In this document: piece after piece, positions 43,262 to 53,091 of the stretch | Layout: every line of letters starts with the position of its first letter | Numbering within the stretch: position 1 is the stretch's first letter | Origin: Parashewanella sp049608225 | Lineage (GTDB): Bacteria; Pseudomonadota; Gammaproteobacteria; Enterobacterales; Shewanellaceae | DNA length: 64,000 nt | Direction of reading: 5' to 3' | Assembly: GCA_049608225.1 (NCBI GenBank) | Contig: JBMYXI010000008.1 | Span: forward strand, 3,790-67,789 | The notes under the pieces: model-generated | Database searches by the model: none | What the model was told of the DNA's origin: nothing | The model's input: the letters and a program-made list of their open reading frames with translations, nothing else | Made by a program: the position numbers and the translations under genes

Positions 43262-43654
43262 TTAGTTGGCGCTGATCACATCCATGTCATACCAAGGTGT
43301 CGGGTTGATTGGACAACGAAAACGCACACCAGCTTCAGTTACTGTTATTACGTCACTTGCCCTAGTTTCCCCAGGCTCTAATGGAAACATGTCCAGTTGA
43401 GCACGAGTTTTAAAGTTTTGTAGTTGAAAACCAACTAGCTTGTCTGCTTTATTGCTGATCACAAATTGATATTTACCCGCTTTTAATCCTGCTAAAGTAT
43501 CTTTAGCCTTAAAGTGACCACCATGTTGCTCTAAATAAATAACGGTAACGCCATCTTTATTTTGCTGAGGTGTACCTGCTATTGCATTCGATGCAAATAA
43601 AAAACTCAGGCTAAAAGTAGCAAGGGTAAGTAATCGTTTTATTGACTTAATCAT
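43262..43654 (-). CDS. Small periplasmic protein, possible degenerate cupredoxin fold
   Basis: A 130-residue protein with a clear signal peptide (cut near ASNAIAG, residue 26). The body is beta-rich with LKAGKYQFVISNKADKLVGF, PLEPGETRASDVITV and a single Cys in FRCPINPTPWYDMDV. The Cys-then-Met spacing near the C-terminus recalls type-1 copper loops, but the His expected between them is absent, so copper binding is doubtful. It has its own terminator and lies divergent to a cupin-AraC regulator across a 121-nt gap, suggesting it is that regulator's target. Confidence 0.65.
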   Translation of the reverse strand: MIKSIKRLLTLATFSLSFLFASNAIAGTPQQNKDGVTVIYLEQHGGHFKAKDTLAGLKAGKYQFVISNKADKLVGFQLQNFKTRAQLDMFPLEPGETRASDVITVTEAGVRFRCPINPTPWYDMDVISAN

Positions 43655-43775
43655 ATCGATATTCCTTTGAAACAGAGTGAATTAACTTAATCTTCGTTGA
43701 TGACGGATATAGAATAGTCATCCGATAACGTATGCGATATGCTCAAGTGTCTAGAGATTATGTTCAGGAGTCTAA

Positions 43776-44654
43776 ATGTCTTTGTTAGATAAATTGTTAG
43801 GTCAATTTTATTTACAAACTATCATCTTTCACCGTGCAAAACAGTGTAATACATGGGCAACTGATACGTCTGGAACAGGACTGGCGAGCTTTCACTTTAT
43901 TAGTAGCGGTAAAGCTTATTTACATACCAACGAGCATCAAGCCGAAGAGTTAGTTACGGGAGATATTGTTATTTTCCCTCATGACGCTCAGCATTGGCTC
44001 GGTAGTAGTGAGCATTTGGATACATCGGAACCTTTTATTAGTTTTCCACCCGAAAATAATATTCCAAACAGTACAGGATTAATGTGCGGTTATTTTGATT
44101 TTTCTGAAGATAAATCGCACCCTCTTTTACAACAGCTGCCTCAATGTATATTAATTAAAAATGATGATAATCGAGGTATGGAAAGCTCGTTAATTCACTC
44201 ATTAATTGCTGAAACTGAAAGAAAAGGTGGTGGAAATGAAGAAATCATAAAAAGAATAACCGAAGCGTTTTTTATGTCAATCCTACGAACCTTATCAGAT
44301 AAGCAAGAGTCCTTAGGTTTTTTCCGAGCTCTACAAGATAATAAAATGCGTAAAGTGTTAATGGCAATCGAGCAAAATATTGCTGCAAATTGGGATGTAA
44401 GTAAATTGGCTGAAGTAGGTGGCTATTCTAGGGCCAGTTTTGCCCAGCATTTTAAAAGCTACATTGGACAATCACCTATGGAATACCTCACTGCGCAGCG
44501 TTTGTCACAAGCACATAAACAATTACGTAAAGGCATCTCTGTTTTTGAAGCAGCATTAAATGCGGGTTATCAGAGTGAGTCGGCGTTTGCTAAAGCCTAT
44601 AAACGACAATTTGGTTTTGGTCCAGGAGCAAGCCGAAGTTTTAGTAAAGATTAA
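43776..44654 (+). CDS. AraC-family regulator with cupin sensor domain
   Basis: A 292-residue regulator. The N-terminal AraC-binding cupin (FHFISSGKAYLHTNEHQAEE, GDIVIFPHDAQHWLG) probably senses a small molecule. The C-terminal pair of helix-turn-helix units (WDVSKLAEVGGYSRASFAQH; VFEAALNAGYQSESAFAKAY) starts near residue 208. The PMEYLTAQRL and FGFGPGASR ends match the cupin_6-type AraC group often annotated as repressing or activating a neighbouring oxidoreductase or quinone-response gene. Here the divergent neighbour is the small periplasmic protein. Confidence 0.88.
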   Translation: MSLLDKLLGQFYLQTIIFHRAKQCNTWATDTSGTGLASFHFISSGKAYLHTNEHQAEELVTGDIVIFPHDAQHWLGSSEHLDTSEPFISFPPENNIPNSTGLMCGYFDFSEDKSHPLLQQLPQCILIKNDDNRGMESSLIHSLIAETERKGGGNEEIIKRITEAFFMSILRTLSDKQESLGFFRALQDNKMRKVLMAIEQNIAANWDVSKLAEVGGYSRASFAQHFKSYIGQSPMEYLTAQRLSQAHKQLRKGISVFEAALNAGYQSESAFAKAYKRQFGFGPGASRSFSKD

Positions 44655-44975
44655 CCTAAGAGCGGTTTAAGACATTACAGTTATAATTTCTGTCATTCAC
44701 CTTTATCAAGGCTGAAACTTCTTTCTCGTTGTATAGCTAACGTATTTTTCCTACTGAGGAAAAAACAATAAAAAATCATCGATACTTCAAAAAGATCAAT
44801 TTATTCATTTAGTTTCTCACCTCTGAGTGAATCATTCTTGGTTGAAATCCCAGTTTATGGGATGAGCGTTTAATTCAAGGTATTAAACTGAGTTGAGGTT
44901 CATTAAGGGGACTTGGGTGTTAGCAAAGGAAATAGAAGATGTATTGATTAATAAGTCGTATTAATTTTTGTAATA
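44655..44975. other. Non-coding stretch between the AraC gene and the first subtilase
   Basis: A 321-nt AT-rich gap. The neighbouring genes end on both sides (convergent), so no promoter is expected. I see no tRNA-like structure or reading frame. The only clear signal is the subtilase terminator at its right edge. Confidence 0.5.
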
Positions 44976-45003
44976 AAAAGCCACGCTAAATAGCGTGGCT
45001 TTT
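44976..45003 (-). terminator. Terminator of the first subtilase gene
   Basis: AAAAGCCACGCTA and TAGCGTGGCTTTT form a perfect 13-bp stem with a 2-nt loop. On the minus strand the stem ends in a T-run, 15 nt past the stop of the protease gene. It could also act on the plus strand. Confidence 0.85.
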
Positions 45004-45017
45004 AGAGTTAAGTAAAG

Positions 45018-48000
45018 TTAGCTTCTTTTGCGGCGCAGTGCTGCTACAGGAAGAAGTAACAATGCTAACCAGCCAAGAGAACCACTCTTCTTAGGTTGTG
45101 GTTCAACTGTTAACGTTGCAGTACCTTTATTACTTTCAACTTTACCGTCGTTTGCTACAACTTCAAAAGTGTATGTACCTGCTTTGTTAGCGGTTACACT
45201 GATGTCTTTAGAGGTTGCGTTAAAGGTGAGTGCTTCACCTGATTTTTGAGTCCACTTATAAGTAAGCTTATCATTATCTACGTCAGTTGCATTCGACTTA
45301 AGTGTCGCAGAGTTTTGTTCAGTGGCTGTTGTTCCTTCAGGTGCAACAACAGGCGCGTCGTTAATGTTTTGAACTGCTACTTTTACCATTGCGGGCTTCG
45401 AAGTTAATTTCGATGCGTCAGCAACTGTATAGGTGAAGCTGTCAGTGCCAAAGAAGTTATCATTTGGCGTATATTCAAATTGCCCCTCTTTAAGCACTAG
45501 TCTACCATTTTTAGGTTCATCAACAATTTTCAAATCAGTGAGATCACCGTTTGGTTTAATATCAATTAATCGTTGAGCTTTAGCTTGTTTTCCATCACCA
45601 CTCATTGAAATACGAGCTACTTTTTGAACCATTTTGTCGTTAGCGAGCACATCGATCGCAATCATTTTCTCTTCATCGGTTGTTACCGAATCAGAAGTTG
45701 CAATATTAAAGTCTTCTAATTTGACGCTGTAATCAATTTCAACTTTACCTGCTTGAGTTGTTCTCAAAGCAATCGCTGAGTTAGACGTTACAGGGGTACC
45801 CTCACCATTGTGATAGCGAGTGACACCAAGTGAACCCGACACGTTTTCAGCACCAATGGTAACTCTTGATGGCATACTTGGGACATCTAGATAGTTAAAT
45901 CTTATTTCCTCGGTATCTCCAAGTCTGATCCATGTTGCAAAAGTGTATTTTGGATCATTTGGACGTCCCCAACGCTGTACATCATTCCACTCAATTGCTA
46001 GCCATAATGTATCGTCAGTTAGGCGGTATAACCCCATTCCGAATCTACCACTACCTGTATCAGAAGCTGAAGAACCATCTAAGTCGAAGTCTGACCAAAA
46101 TGGAGCAATAACATTGTTTGGAAGTATCGAGTTCGGGAACTCTCTATTTCTATATGAACCTGCTACAGAGCCACCGCCCGCAACAATGATGCCGTTATCA
46201 CTTACAGTAAGTTTGTCATAAGTTTTACCATTATATTTAAAGGTAAAGTTACCTGGCACATCAAGATCATATGCAACTTCATCACATTGTTCACCACAAG
46301 TAAACGCTGACGCACCATTAGCGAAGATACTCGCAAATCCAGAAGTGTTGCTAAATGACATGGTTGGAAGCGCTAAACGACCGACCCAAGTAACTCGGTT
46401 TTGCTCAACATTGATTTCTGAACCGTTCTGAACGCCGTTTGAAACTGTAATATTGACATCGTCTTTTGACTCAATACTTGTTCCTTCAGGAGCTACACTT
46501 GTTACAGTAACGGTATTTCTGAACTCAGTATTCGTTACAGTACCCTTAATACCAAACTTATCATTAGAAGTTATGTCAGAATCAGTAGCTGCAATAGAGA
46601 TTAATGAACTGTCGCTACTCTCTTTTGCTCTTACTGCAATAGGTAAATGCGCTTGCTGAAGACCATCATCATTCTTCAACGTTACTCGTCCCATCATCCA
46701 CGACTCATATTCAGCAAATGTTGAATCAATGGTCACAGTAATTTTAGCTGAGCTATTTGCTTTTATTGCTAAGTTTTCCGGAGATACTGTGATAGCACCG
46801 CCTGATAACTGAGCAGATACATTCCAGCTTGTGTCTTTGTCAGTTTTGTTATGAACAGTACGAGTAAAGGTACATTGTCCAACACATACATCAGAAGCGA
46901 ATGAAGGCTTATCAAAAGTTAACACGGCTTTTGCTGCCGCTTCTAGGTCTAATCGACCTGCCCCCATTGCAAAAGGTGATGCAGGTGTTTCAGCGTCATC
47001 ATCTTTAATGCCATCGTGTTTACTGCTTGATGTTAAGGCTGTTTTAATATCAATAGCGCTCCAATCTTTATGCATTTGCTTCATAAGCGCGGCAGCACCT
47101 GCAACATGCGGACTTGCCATACTTGTTCCGCTAATGACATTGAAAGGCTGACCACCATCATCAGGAGAATATGCCGATAAGATATTCGTGCCTGGTGCAG
47201 CAAGATCGGGCTTTAAGAAATTCGGATTACCATTTGGACCGCGAGAACTGCTTGAATTGATGGTGTCAATCAAAGACTGCTCAACAACTCGTTTAACTTT
47301 TGAGTTCATTGTCCCATTTACTGGCTCTGTGCCTAATAACTTAATCAATTCCTCACCTGAAGATTTGGTGATCATTGCTGTTGGAATTTCGGCAGCATCT
47401 AAGGCCATAATAAATGGGGCGCCAGATTTATTGTTATAAACAACTAATCCCTTTGCTCCAGCGTTCTTGGCGTTAGTTGCCTTCGCTGAGAATGCACAGC
47501 TGCCGCGAGAAATTAATGCAATACTATCTTTAAAACTGTCAGCGGGGAAAGGTTCGCAGCCTTCAACATTTTTTTCATTGATTTTAACTGAGGCGACGAT
47601 AGGAGCCAACACGTCTTCTTTTAATTTGCCATTACTTCCTTCAATGGCTAAATAATCTTTACTATTGACTTCAAAGGAATTAGTAAAGTAGCGTCCTGTT
47701 GTACTATTAGCGACTGCAATACCTGATTCGATGCATGCAGGGCAGCCAATTGTGCTCGCACCATTTCCATCATTACCCGCTGCACTCACGACAACAATGC
47801 CAGCTTTTTCAGCGGCTTCAAACATTTGAGTGTAAGGGCTTGTTGCTGGATCTGCACCTGCACCACCACCCCATGAGTTGTTGATGACATCTGCACCGTC
47901 TTTAACAGCGTGCTCTAATGCTTCCATCAGCATGATGTTAGAGCCGCTGCCGCCGCTACAATTTGCGCCAGAATAAAGCGCTTTGTACACCATTAAATAG

Positions 48001-48866
48001 GCTGCGGGTGCAACACCTGATGCATCGTACTCCTCACCCTTGTAAGTTGCCTTTACTTTATTACCAACAGCTGAGCCTGCTACGTGAGTACCATGACCGC
48101 CATAACCAAGCGGGCTCAAATATTCATCTTTACAAACAGGGCCTGTTGGCTGTGACCAGCGAGCTACAATAAGCTTATTGTTACAGAATGTGGCATCAGT
48201 TGTACGACAATAATCATCAGTTGGTAATGCGAAGTCTGGTGTTGCAAAGCCTTCACCTGAAAACATTGGATTCTCTGGGCGTATGCCTGAGTCAATGATG
48301 GCAACTTTAACACCCTTACCCGCATTTTCCATGCCGCTTACTTTATCCCAAAAAGCTGGAGCATTAATAACATCTAGCGATGCGTCCATGCTCTGGTGAT
48401 ACATTTCTTCAGGGTATACAGCTTTTACATTTGGCATATTCATTAACTTTTCTACCGTTAATGAGTCACCACTTACAGTCACACCATTGAAAAGAGTTGT
48501 GAAAGATAGCTCTACTTTACTATCCGACATTGATTGAGACAGTTCAGAACTAAAGGCTTCCCTTTCATTATGCAATTGACTTTCATAACTTTGCAGTTTT
48601 GCAGATTGAAGGTTTAATTTCTTATCTGACGTACCACTAGCATTAGTATTTATATTGTTTTTGTTAGCATGAGTTACAATAGAGTCAGATTTAAACTCGA
48701 CAATAAAGCGCTTAGTGTTTGTCTCGCCGTTATCGAAAGCAGACTTGTTGTATTGGTGAATACGTGAAATTTCTGGATTACCATAGAGTAATTCCATTTC
48801 AGTATTTGCATACGAGGCAGATGTAAGTAGCGCTGCCGAAATCGCTATGGCTAGCTTGGATTTCAT
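45018..48866 (-). CDS. Large subtilisin-like (S8) protease with PA insert and GlyGly-CTERM anchor
   Basis: A 1282-residue exported protease. A signal peptide (MKSKLAIAISAALLTSASYA) and an inhibitor-I9 propeptide precede the S8 domain with Asp192 (AIIDSGIR), His258 (GHGTHVAG) and Ser581 (GTSMASPHVAG). A protease-associated (PA) domain is inserted at about 415-525. Then come Ig/Fn-like domains, a CGEQC-containing module, cadherin/Ig repeats, and a C-terminal SGSLGWLALLLLPVAALRRK, which fits the GlyGly-CTERM rhombosortase signal used with type II secretion. I start at ATG 48866 (AGGGA, 7 nt); the upstream GTG extension would spoil the signal peptide. Confidence 0.92.
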   Translation of the reverse strand: MKSKLAIAISAALLTSASYANTEMELLYGNPEISRIHQYNKSAFDNGETNTKRFIVEFKSDSIVTHANKNNINTNASGTSDKKLNLQSAKLQSYESQLHNEREAFSSELSQSMSDSKVELSFTTLFNGVTVSGDSLTVEKLMNMPNVKAVYPEEMYHQSMDASLDVINAPAFWDKVSGMENAGKGVKVAIIDSGIRPENPMFSGEGFATPDFALPTDDYCRTTDATFCNNKLIVARWSQPTGPVCKDEYLSPLGYGGHGTHVAGSAVGNKVKATYKGEEYDASGVAPAAYLMVYKALYSGANCSGGSGSNIMLMEALEHAVKDGADVINNSWGGGAGADPATSPYTQMFEAAEKAGIVVVSAAGNDGNGASTIGCPACIESGIAVANSTTGRYFTNSFEVNSKDYLAIEGSNGKLKEDVLAPIVASVKINEKNVEGCEPFPADSFKDSIALISRGSCAFSAKATNAKNAGAKGLVVYNNKSGAPFIMALDAAEIPTAMITKSSGEELIKLLGTEPVNGTMNSKVKRVVEQSLIDTINSSSSRGPNGNPNFLKPDLAAPGTNILSAYSPDDGGQPFNVISGTSMASPHVAGAAALMKQMHKDWSAIDIKTALTSSSKHDGIKDDDAETPASPFAMGAGRLDLEAAAKAVLTFDKPSFASDVCVGQCTFTRTVHNKTDKDTSWNVSAQLSGGAITVSPENLAIKANSSAKITVTIDSTFAEYESWMMGRVTLKNDDGLQQAHLPIAVRAKESSDSSLISIAATDSDITSNDKFGIKGTVTNTEFRNTVTVTSVAPEGTSIESKDDVNITVSNGVQNGSEINVEQNRVTWVGRLALPTMSFSNTSGFASIFANGASAFTCGEQCDEVAYDLDVPGNFTFKYNGKTYDKLTVSDNGIIVAGGGSVAGSYRNREFPNSILPNNVIAPFWSDFDLDGSSASDTGSGRFGMGLYRLTDDTLWLAIEWNDVQRWGRPNDPKYTFATWIRLGDTEEIRFNYLDVPSMPSRVTIGAENVSGSLGVTRYHNGEGTPVTSNSAIALRTTQAGKVEIDYSVKLEDFNIATSDSVTTDEEKMIAIDVLANDKMVQKVARISMSGDGKQAKAQRLIDIKPNGDLTDLKIVDEPKNGRLVLKEGQFEYTPNDNFFGTDSFTYTVADASKLTSKPAMVKVAVQNINDAPVVAPEGTTATEQNSATLKSNATDVDNDKLTYKWTQKSGEALTFNATSKDISVTANKAGTYTFEVVANDGKVESNKGTATLTVEPQPKKSGSLGWLALLLLPVAALRRKRS

Positions 48867-49138
48867 AACTTTATCCCTAATGTTTTTAAACTTCACTTTT
48901 TGAGTTTTGGCTTATTTTATTATTTAGACGCTTTGTTCTAGTCTACTCGAATAGCTTTTTAACACGAATACCATCTAAAGTTAACTAAAATTTAACTTTT
49001 GATTCATATCTTTTGAGAATAAAAAGTCTTCTTTTATAACTTATTAGGAGTGTGATTGTGGTATTAGCTTTCAGAATTGAGTCACTAACGTGATTCTTTA
49101 CAGGTTTAGATAGTTGTTTCTATCTGTATTGTATAAGG

Positions 49139-51964
49139 TTAACCTCGTTGTAGAGCAGCTTTACTTCGAAGTAATATTAATCCGATTAAATTCAATATTA
49201 TCCAGCCAACGCTTCCACCACTTGAACTAGAAGGTTCATTAACCGTTAACTTCACGTCCGCTTCTTTACTATTCGCTTTTCCATCATTAGCGGTTACGCC
49301 AAAAGTATAAGTGCCAGCGACGCTTGGGGTAACTTGGATATGTTGAGCATTTTCATTGAAAGGTATTTGTACACCAGATTTCTGACGCCAGCTATAAGTT
49401 ATAGGATCATTCTCGACATCAGTGGCAGTCGAAGTTAAGGTGATTGTGTTGCCTGTAGTGGCGGTTACATCTTGCGTTTGTATTTCTGGGGCATCATTTA
49501 CTGGGTTAATAGTAAAGCTTATCTTGCGCTGCGTTATCGCCGTTTGCTCGCTGTCTGTTGCGGAAAAGGAAAGGCTATCTGCACCGAAATAATGTTGGTT
49601 AGGCTGGTAGCTCAGTATTGTATTATTAAGGTTAACAGTGCCATTTTGAATTGGAGTATCAATTGCAATATCAATCAGCTCTCCAGAGCTTTGTGTAATG
49701 ATGTTTTTTTGCGCGTTAAGTGTGTTCTCGCCGGAAGTTACACTAAACTTAATCGCTTTTTGTTCGGTTACTGGAATAGCGTTTAAATTAACTACCGCGT
49801 TTTTATCTTCATCCATTGTAACTTGATGTGTTTCGCCCAAAGAAATCATGGTGATTTTAGCTTTATAGCTTATGGTTACTTTGCCAGATGGTGTTTTATC
49901 TCCTTCAGCTGTGTTGAGCTTTCCTTTCCAAATAATTCGTTGATTCTCTTCATCAATGTGAAGGGATGATTGTTGTGCGTTCGATGTAGTGATATTGACT
50001 TTGTCTTTATTGGTGAGCTGAGTTCCTGCTGGCAAGGTTGCCGTTAAGGTGACTTCATCAGCGAGTTTGTTATTTATAAAGGTGTTAGTAATAGAGAGCT
50101 CTTCGCTGCTGGTGTAATTATCTTTTGAAGTGGAGATTGATAGGTCACCTGAGTCTTGCTCGGCATATACCACGATGGGGATATGCGCTTTGTTGTCATT
50201 ATCTGAATTTAGGCGAGTTAGCAGTAACCGACCGAAGCGCCAAGCAGCGGTTTGAACTTGATTTGCATTTACTGTGATTAAAACTGTTTTTGAGCTACTT
50301 GCATTTAATTGAAGCGTTGTGGGTGAAGCTGCTATACCAAGTGAATTGCTTGTAGATGTGAGCTGCCAGTTTGTTGTTTGTTCTGATTTGTTGGTTACTT
50401 GCAAACTCAATTGGCAAGAGCCAACACAGCTATTGGAAACCAATGAAACTTTGTCAAAAGTGAGTACCGCTTCAGACGCGGCTTTTAAATCAATGCGCCC
50501 AGCTCCGATATCAAACGCTGTCGCAATGTCGTCATTATTGATGATGTCGTTGTACTGACTCGTAGAAGTTAATGCTGACTTTATTTCTTGTGGTGTCCAG
50601 CTTGGATGAAGTTGCTTTAGTAGCGCAGCGCCGCCAGCGACATGTGGTGATGACATACTGGTGCCAGTTAAAAAAGTGAAATCGCTTTCAGTGTCATTCT
50701 CCTCTGGAGAGAATGCCGATAAGATTTGGGTTCCCGGAGCAGCAATGTCAGGCTTTAAGAAACTAGAGTCACCATTTGGACCTCTAGAACTGCTGTTGCG
50801 GACAATGTCTGCTTTTGAAGTATTAGCAACCGTAATGCCTGATTCAACACAGCCTGGGCAAATGATGGTTTTGGCTGCATCCCCATTATTTCCGGCAGCG
50901 CTGACAACCACGATGCCAGCGGCAACAGCGTTATCAATGGCTTGTTTGTAGAAGCTGGTATTTGGATCAGTTCCAGCTCCGCCACCCCATGAGTTATTAA
51001 TAACATCGGCGCCATCATTAACTGCAGCTTCAAGAGCAGCTAACAGCATACTGGTTGAACCAACGCCGCCACTACAATTTTCATCAGAGTAGAGTGCTTT
51101 GTACATCATTAAGTATGCAGCAGGTGCAACCCCTGAAAGCTCGTAATCTTTTCCTCCACCAGAAACTTCTACAGGATTGCCAGCAGCAATACCTGATACA
51201 TGGGAGCCATGACCGAGATAGCCTAACGGACTCATGTGTTCATCTTCACAAACATTAAATGTCGGCTCAATCCAACGGGCAGCGATCAGTTTGTTATTAC
51301 AGAATGATGCTGACGTGGTTCTGCAGTAATCATCAGTGGGCAAATTACTTGGTGTGGTAAAGTTGTCATCGGAAAACATGGGGTTTTCAGGGCGAATACC
51401 TGAATCAATCACTGCGATTTTAATGCCTTTGCCCGCGTTGGCTACGGGGTTTAAAATGGAAAGTTTCTCCCATAGACTGGGCGCGTTAATTAGCGGAACG
51501 GATTCTTGCAGTGCGGTACGATATAAATAGTCAGGATAAACGGCTTTCACATTCGGCATCGACATTAGTTTGTTTATCGTTAACGCGTTACCGCTTATGG
51601 ACACACCATTAAACAGTAGTTGATATTGATGAACTATCTGTGCTTGCGGCATTTGCAACATCATAGCTTGAGCGAAAGCTTGTTTTTCTTGTTGTAATTT
51701 TTGTTTGTGATCGAAAACTTTTGATCTTGATAACGATGAGGATGTTAGTGAACGGTTTGTTTGAAATGGCAGCATAGCTTCAGAGGCAAGTTCAACAATA
51801 TAATAGTTGTTGATTACAGTGTGAGCATTTTTGTTTGAAGCTTGCTGAGCAGGTAATTGTTCTTCGGCTTGAATAAACTCTGCTGCTGTTTGTGGTAGTT
51901 CAACAGCATAAATTGAGCTGGGGATTAATGCTGCAGATACCGCGAGCGCTAAAGCCGTTTTCAT
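49139..51964 (-). CDS. Subtilisin-like (S8) protease, shorter paralogue
   Basis: A 941-residue exported protease, a clear relative of the neighbouring 1282-residue enzyme. It has a signal peptide (to about residue 20), an I9 propeptide, and S8 residues Asp187 (VIDSGIRPENPMF), His252 (GHGSHVSG) and Ser436 (GTSMSSPHVAG). The PA insert and the CGEQC module of the paralogue are absent. Two Ig/cadherin-type repeats follow, then a GlyGly-CTERM end (SSSGGSVGWIILNLIGLILL). An AAGGAAG ribosome-binding site precedes the ATG. Secretion by type II machinery with rhombosortase trimming is inferred from the tail. Confidence 0.9.
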   Translation of the reverse strand: MKTALALAVSAALIPSSIYAVELPQTAAEFIQAEEQLPAQQASNKNAHTVINNYYIVELASEAMLPFQTNRSLTSSSLSRSKVFDHKQKLQQEKQAFAQAMMLQMPQAQIVHQYQLLFNGVSISGNALTINKLMSMPNVKAVYPDYLYRTALQESVPLINAPSLWEKLSILNPVANAGKGIKIAVIDSGIRPENPMFSDDNFTTPSNLPTDDYCRTTSASFCNNKLIAARWIEPTFNVCEDEHMSPLGYLGHGSHVSGIAAGNPVEVSGGGKDYELSGVAPAAYLMMYKALYSDENCSGGVGSTSMLLAALEAAVNDGADVINNSWGGGAGTDPNTSFYKQAIDNAVAAGIVVVSAAGNNGDAAKTIICPGCVESGITVANTSKADIVRNSSSRGPNGDSSFLKPDIAAPGTQILSAFSPEENDTESDFTFLTGTSMSSPHVAGGAALLKQLHPSWTPQEIKSALTSTSQYNDIINNDDIATAFDIGAGRIDLKAASEAVLTFDKVSLVSNSCVGSCQLSLQVTNKSEQTTNWQLTSTSNSLGIAASPTTLQLNASSSKTVLITVNANQVQTAAWRFGRLLLTRLNSDNDNKAHIPIVVYAEQDSGDLSISTSKDNYTSSEELSITNTFINNKLADEVTLTATLPAGTQLTNKDKVNITTSNAQQSSLHIDEENQRIIWKGKLNTAEGDKTPSGKVTISYKAKITMISLGETHQVTMDEDKNAVVNLNAIPVTEQKAIKFSVTSGENTLNAQKNIITQSSGELIDIAIDTPIQNGTVNLNNTILSYQPNQHYFGADSLSFSATDSEQTAITQRKISFTINPVNDAPEIQTQDVTATTGNTITLTSTATDVENDPITYSWRQKSGVQIPFNENAQHIQVTPSVAGTYTFGVTANDGKANSKEADVKLTVNEPSSSSGGSVGWIILNLIGLILLRSKAALQRG

Positions 51965-52030
51965 CTTGACACTTCCTTATATATTTTGCTCTAAAAGGAA
52001 GTGTAGTCAAGATCCTATTCGGTTGAGAAT

Positions 52031-52708
52031 TTATTGCTCTGTTTTTGCTGTTGCAAAGGTGTTGGGTGCATTAAAAGTCATTTCAATTTGCGAATAAGGA
52101 TGTTTAATCGTTAACGATTGTGCGTGCAGTAACAAGCGGCTACTTAAACGCTCTGCTAATGGATCGGCATAAAAGCCGTCACCTAAAATAGGATGTCCTT
52201 GTGACATCATATGTACCCTGAGTTGATGGGAACGACCAGTAATAGGCGTCAATTTAACTAAGGTGGAACGCTTGCCAAAACTCACAATATCAACATGCGT
52301 CACGGATGGTTTGCCGAGCAGGTGATCGACCTTCTGTTTTGGACGGTTTGGCCAGTCACAGATCAACGGTAAATCGACAGTTTTGATTGCGGAACTCACA
52401 AAACCGGCAACCCGCGCAAAGTAAACTTTATGTGTCTCTCTATCTCGAAACTGCCTTTTGAGCTCACTTTCGGCTTTTTTTCTGAGGGCTACCACCATCA
52501 CACCTGACGTTGCCATATCTAAACGGTGGACAATTTGCGCATTGGGGTGAAGCAAGCGAACGCGACTGTAAATACTGTCGTGATTGGCAGGATCACGACC
52601 TGGAACAGAAAGCAGCCCTGATGGCTTGTTAACCACAATAATGTCTTTATCTTGATAAAGAATATCCAAAAAGGGAATTTTGGGTGGATTATAAACAAAA
52701 TCAGGCAT
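52031..52708 (-). CDS. rluA: RluA-family 23S rRNA/tRNA pseudouridine synthase
   Basis: About 225 residues. It contains ILYQDKDIIVVNKPSGLLSV, the catalytic motif VHRLDMATSGVMVVA (Asp in HRLD) near residue 65, and GRSHQLRVHM, all diagnostic of the RluA family. The small size without an S4 domain fits RluA itself, which modifies U746 of 23S rRNA and U32 of some tRNAs. Start ATG 52708 has AAGGA 6 nt upstream; the longer upstream frame has no such site. Confidence 0.9.
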   Translation of the reverse strand: MPDFVYNPPKIPFLDILYQDKDIIVVNKPSGLLSVPGRDPANHDSIYSRVRLLHPNAQIVHRLDMATSGVMVVALRKKAESELKRQFRDRETHKVYFARVAGFVSSAIKTVDLPLICDWPNRPKQKVDHLLGKPSVTHVDIVSFGKRSTLVKLTPITGRSHQLRVHMMSQGHPILGDGFYADPLAERLSSRLLLHAQSLTIKHPYSQIEMTFNAPNTFATAKTEQ

Positions 52709-53091
52709 AAAAATCCTTGTAAATAAGGCAAAAAATGAGCGCGGCAACGATACCGACTGCTGCTGTGAAGTGCAAGTAAAGATGAAGATGAATCGCGGCT
52801 AAAATTATGAGAATTCCATCACTTTCCGATGATGTTTTTGTTTGTTTTACAATGCGTTTCTATTAAAAAATCAAGCTTAACTTCAGCTGAATTGCTATGA
52901 AAAAGCGAGCGAATTAACCCACAATTTTCGTGGCTATGAAGTGATATTTGGGGTAAAATGCGCGCGACCAACGTGATTGCGATCGCATTTCTGTGATAAT
53001 TCCGCGACAATTAACAGCTTGAAAGTTCATTGTTTTCAAGTTGTTAGCTGCGTGGCGCATTGTATTTCCTTCAAACTTAGTGCTTGTGGAT
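52709..53091. promoter_or_regulatory. Divergent upstream region of rluA and the nqr operon
   Basis: A 383-nt non-coding region that should contain the promoters of both neighbours. An AT-rich section (about 52800-52870) is followed by GC-rich patches (about 52957-53000). No clear palindrome or consensus promoter was identified by eye. Confidence 0.4.
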
